Below, piece by piece: positions 5,322 to 8,031 of a DNA stretch of 8,031 nt (positions within the stretch are counted from its first letter, which is position 1; the number at the start of each line of letters is the position of its first letter). Origin of the DNA: Gallionella sp. UBA6045 (GTDB lineage: Bacteria > Pseudomonadota > Gammaproteobacteria > Burkholderiales > Gallionellaceae); NCBI GenBank assembly GCA_002429165.1, contig DIYV01000193.1:14200-22230 (forward strand), read 5' to 3'. The position numbers and the translations under genes are program-made. Below the pieces are notes generated by a model. It worked only from the letters and a program-made list of their open reading frames with translations, was not told the DNA's origin and searched no databases.

Positions 5322-5331
5322 CTCTGGTCAA
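5302..5331 (-). promoter_or_regulatory. sigma-70 promoter of hupB
   Basis: TTGACC (5331-5326) and TATAAA (5307-5302) each match five of six consensus bases and are separated by 18 nt. The start would be near 5295, giving a leader of about 45 nt. The spacer holds the 5' arm of the 12-bp palindrome at 5292-5321. Confidence 0.65.
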
Positions 5332-5392
5332 GCGATTACTAAAATAATTTTCATCTTGCATTACATTACCTGTGCTGATAGGAATTCCCAGC

Positions 5393-7828
5393 TCAATGTT
5401 TGGTAACAACAGAGGAAGCAGGCCCCGCCGCATCACCCGCCAGGGCAACAACAGCAACATTTTCAGCCACTTCCGCAAGCGGCTCGGGTTTACGCTCAAG
5501 CGCCATTTCAAACACCTGATCTATCCACTTGACCGGATGAATATCCAATTTGTTTTTGATGTTGTCGGGAATCTCGGCAAGATCCTTGGTATTTTCTTCC
5601 GGTATCAGCACCACTTTAATGCCGCCGCGCTGCGCCGCCAGCAGCTTTTCCTTCAAGCCGCCGATTGGCAACACTTCACCGCGCAAGGTGATTTCGCCGG
5701 TCATGGCCACATCGGCACGCACCGGAATCCCTGTCAGTGCCGAAACCATCGCTGTACACATACCAACGCCCGCACTCGGTCCATCTTTCGGGATCGCGCC
5801 TTCAGGCAAGTGGATATGCAAATCAGTCTTGTGATAAAACTCTTCGTCTATGCCCAGTCTCTTGGCACGACTCCGAACCACACTCAATGCCGCCTGAATG
5901 GACTCCTGCATCACCTCGCCCAACTTGCCGGTGGTGGTGGTCTTGCCTTTGCCCGGCAACACGGCCGCTTCAATGGTGAGCAATTCTCCGCCGACTTCCG
6001 TCCATGCCAAACCGGTCACCTGCCCGACCTGGTTATTCTTCTCTGCAACACCATATGAATAGCGGCGCACGCCGAGATACTTGTCGAGGTTGCGCGAATT
6101 GATTGTCACCCTGGTATCGCGATCTTTTAACAAAAGCGCCTTCACAACCTTGCGGCAAATTTTGGAAAGTTCACGTTCCAGACCGCGCACCCCGGCTTCG
6201 CGCACGTAGTAGCGCACGATATCGCGCAATGCGCTTTCTGAAATGCTGATCTCTTCCGGTTTCAGCCCGTTGTTCTTGACCACTTTTGGGACCAGATAGC
6301 GTGTGGCAATGTTGATCTTCTCATCTTCCATATAACTGGAAACATGGATGATCTCCATACGATCCATCAGCGCATCAGGGATATTCAACGTATTCGCCGT
6401 CGCCACGAACATTACTTCGGACAGGTCATATTCGACCTCGACATAATGGTCGACAAACGTGCTGTTCTGTTCTGGATCAAGCACTTCCAGCAACGCGGAA
6501 GACGGGTCGCCGCGCATATCCATACCCATCTTGTCCACTTCGTCCAGCAGGAACAGCGGGTTCTTCACCGCGACTTTGCTCATGTTCTGCAAAATCTTGC
6601 CCGGCATGGAACCGATATAGGTGCGGCGATGACCGCGAATCTCGGATTCATCACGCACACCGCCCAGCGACATGCGCACGAATTTTCTATTGGTGGCACG
6701 CGCTATGGACTGCCCCAGCGAGGTCTTGCCCACGCCAGGTGGACCCACCAGACAAAGGATGGGAGCCTTCATTTTGTCCATGCGTTGCTGCACGGCCAGA
6801 TACTCGAGTATGCGTTCTTTTACCTTGTCCAGCCCGTAGTGATCTTCTTCCAGCACCACTTCGGCCTTTTTCAGGTCGGCACTGATCTTGGTCTTCTTCT
6901 TCCACGGCAAGCCAACCAGGACGTCGATATAGTTGCGCACCACGGTGGCTTCGGCCGACATCGGCGACATCAAACGCAGTTTCTTCAGTTCTGACTCTGC
7001 CTTGTTGCGTGCCTCTTTGGGCATATGCGCGGCTTTGATCTTCTTTTCCAGCTCATCGTAGTCAGTACCCTCTTCGCCGTCTCCGAGTTCTTTCTGAATC
7101 GCCTTGACCTGCTCGTTCAAATAATATTCGCGCTGACTCTTCTCCATCTGGCGTCTGACACGCCCGCGGATGCGCTTCTCGACCTGAAGAATGTCAATCT
7201 CACCCTCCAGCAGTCCCAGCAAATGTTCCAGGCGCTTGCGCACACCGAAGATTTCCAGCACTTCCTGCTTTTGCTCCAGTTTGAGCGGCAGATGGGCGGC
7301 TATGGTATCGGCCAGACGACCCGCATCATCAATGCCGGCCAGCGATGTCAGGATTTCCGGTGGAATTTTTTTGTTGAGTTTGACGTACTGGTCGAACTGG
7401 GCAATCAGCACGCGGCGCATCGCCTCGGATTCGCTGTCGGTTCCGTCCTCGGCAGGAACGATCTGCACTTCGGCATCAAAATGCGATTTGGCGTCATATA
7501 CGCGCAGCACATTGGCCCGCTCCGTGCCTTCGACCAGCACCTTCACGGTGCCGTCAGGCAATTTCAGCATCTGCAGGATGTTGGCCATACTGCCGATGGC
7601 ATAGAGATCATCCGTGCCCGGATCATCTTTGGTTGCGGACTTCTGCGCCACCAGCGCGATACTCTTGCCCGCCTCCATCGCCGTCTCCAGCGCCTTGATG
7701 GACTTGGAGCGACCGACGAATAGTGGAATCACCATATGCGGGAACACCACAACATCGCGCAAAGGCAGCAAAGGGTACAAGTTGCCTGCAATAGTGTTGG
7801 TAGTGCTTGGGATATCTTGTTCTAACAT
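5393..7828 (-). CDS. lon: ATP-dependent serine protease Lon (LonA)
   Basis: Lon is a cytoplasmic homohexameric AAA+ protease that degrades misfolded and short-lived regulatory proteins. The 811-residue product carries the N-terminal substrate-binding domain (about 17-210), a coiled helical linker (about 215-310), the AAA+ module with Walker A GPPGVGKT (362-369) and Walker [11 protein letters not shown] (425-434), and the C-terminal S16 protease domain. The catalytic Ser685 is in PKDGPSAG and Lys728 in GGLKEK, 43 residues apart as in E. coli Lon. After the conserved core the protein has a tail of about 30 residues rich in Ala and Val. ATG 7828 is supported by AAGG eight nucleotides upstream. 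A sigma-32-type promoter lies between clpX and lon, so heat-shock induction is expected. Confidence 0.97.
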   Translation of the reverse strand: MLEQDIPSTTNTIAGNLYPLLPLRDVVVFPHMVIPLFVGRSKSIKALETAMEAGKSIALVAQKSATKDDPGTDDLYAIGSMANILQMLKLPDGTVKVLVEGTERANVLRVYDAKSHFDAEVQIVPAEDGTDSESEAMRRVLIAQFDQYVKLNKKIPPEILTSLAGIDDAGRLADTIAAHLPLKLEQKQEVLEIFGVRKRLEHLLGLLEGEIDILQVEKRIRGRVRRQMEKSQREYYLNEQVKAIQKELGDGEEGTDYDELEKKIKAAHMPKEARNKAESELKKLRLMSPMSAEATVVRNYIDVLVGLPWKKKTKISADLKKAEVVLEEDHYGLDKVKERILEYLAVQQRMDKMKAPILCLVGPPGVGKTSLGQSIARATNRKFVRMSLGGVRDESEIRGHRRTYIGSMPGKILQNMSKVAVKNPLFLLDEVDKMGMDMRGDPSSALLEVLDPEQNSTFVDHYVEVEYDLSEVMFVATANTLNIPDALMDRMEIIHVSSYMEDEKINIATRYLVPKVVKNNGLKPEEISISESALRDIVRYYVREAGVRGLERELSKICRKVVKALLLKDRDTRVTINSRNLDKYLGVRRYSYGVAEKNNQVGQVTGLAWTEVGGELLTIEAAVLPGKGKTTTTGKLGEVMQESIQAALSVVRSRAKRLGIDEEFYHKTDLHIHLPEGAIPKDGPSAGVGMCTAMVSALTGIPVRADVAMTGEITLRGEVLPIGGLKEKLLAAQRGGIKVVLIPEENTKDLAEIPDNIKNKLDIHPVKWIDQVFEMALERKPEPLAEVAENVAVVALAGDAAGPASSVVTKH

Positions 7829-7833
7829 GGCAA

Positions 7834-7859
7834 TAACCTTTTAGTTGGATTGAAGGTTA
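7834..7859 (-). other. leader stem-loop covering the lon ribosome binding site
   Basis: On the minus strand TAACCTT (7859-7853) pairs perfectly with AAGGTTA (7840-7834), which contains the lon Shine-Dalgarno. The loop is 12 nt. The 5' arm overlaps the last base of the sigma-32 -10 element, so transcripts starting at that promoter would lack most of this arm. Confidence 0.35.
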
Positions 7860-7886
7860 GATGGGGATAGCCGAAAATAATTCAAG
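7859..7886 (-). promoter_or_regulatory. heat-shock (sigma-32/RpoH) promoter of lon
   Basis: On the minus strand CTTGAA (7886-7881) and CCCCATCT (7866-7859) are separated by 14 nt, matching the established sigma-32 consensus (CTTGAA, 13-17 nt, CCCCATnT) at every defined position. The start would be near 7851, about 23 nt before the lon ATG. Confidence 0.85.
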
Positions 7887-7887
7887 C

Positions 7888-7902
7888 TGCCCCATCGGGG
7901 CA
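7888..7902 (-). terminator. short hairpin after clpX, possible terminator
   Basis: TGCCCC pairs with GGGGCA around a 3-base loop, 31 nt after the clpX stop. The downstream minus-strand sequence, GCTTGAATTATTTTC, is only moderately T-rich, so termination may be partial. One base separates the stem from the -35 box of the lon heat-shock promoter. Confidence 0.45.
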
Positions 7903-7932
7903 AGATACTAAAGAGCGGGCGGCAGGCAAAAA

Positions 7933-8031
7933 TTAAGCCGCCATATGGGTATCCGCATAAATGATGATGGGCTTGATTTCCCCTGATGCACCTTCATCCA
8001 GCACCACCTTGCTGACATTATCCATCGAGGG
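7933..8031 (-). CDS. clpX: ATP-dependent Clp protease ATP-binding subunit ClpX, C-terminal end (partial)
   Basis: The frame is open from the right edge to TAA at 7935-7933 and encodes the last 32 residues. The tail PSMDNVSKVVLDEG, followed by GEIKPIIIYAD, matches the conserved end of ClpX (NVxKVVxDE and KPLLIY). ClpX unfolds tagged substrates and feeds them to ClpP. The gene order clpX then lon on one strand is common in proteobacteria and supports the call despite the short piece. Confidence 0.88.
   Translation of the reverse strand, partial: PSMDNVSKVVLDEGASGEIKPIIIYADTHMAA

Overview
The window reads as core chromosome of a betaproteobacterium. System I cytochrome c maturation genes, together with the order clpX, lon, hupB, tRNA-Val, tRNA-Asp, ppiD, suggest the Nitrosomonadales/Gallionellales side of the class. 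That placement rests on recalled gene order and protein resemblance, not on a search. Every confidently identified gene lies on the minus strand, so the transcription units run from the right end of the window to the left.

Right end (about 8031 to 4774), a protein quality-control and nucleoid block. The C-terminal end of clpX enters from the right. A short hairpin follows, and then a near-perfect heat-shock (sigma-32) promoter drives lon, the complete ATP-dependent protease gene. Next comes hupB, the HU-beta nucleoid protein, with a GTG start and a promoter whose -10 box lies mostly in the loop of a 12-bp palindrome. hupB is followed after only 11 nt by tRNA-Val(TAC) and then tRNA-Asp(GTC), and a strong intrinsic terminator ends the unit. 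ppiD, a membrane-anchored periplasmic parvulin-type chaperone, comes next and ends before a perfect 18-bp hairpin.

Middle and left (2551 to 454), the heme-handling part of cytochrome c biogenesis. A sigma-70-like promoter precedes ccmA, ccmB and ccmC, which are tightly packed (4-nt overlap, then a 4-nt gap) and encode the ATPase, the permease and the WWD-domain heme-handling protein. ccmC must start at a TTG codon. The expected next genes (ccmD, ccmE) are not found before the window edge.

Left end (about 60 to 470), the unusual part. The 3' end of ccmC runs into a mosaic of short repeats: two copies of a 66-bp palindromic element 98 nt apart, a 48-nt tandem hairpin duplication whose stems differ by compensatory changes, 25-bp inverted and direct terminal-like repeats, and smaller repeats shared between the modules. 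On the transcribed strand each 66-bp copy carries a Shine-Dalgarno sequence and an ATG inside its own stem, and one of these overlaps the ccmC stop codon as ATGA. This may be a decayed miniature mobile element, a structured RNA array, or a palindromic repeat cluster that invaded the ccm operon. It is the least explained sequence in the window.
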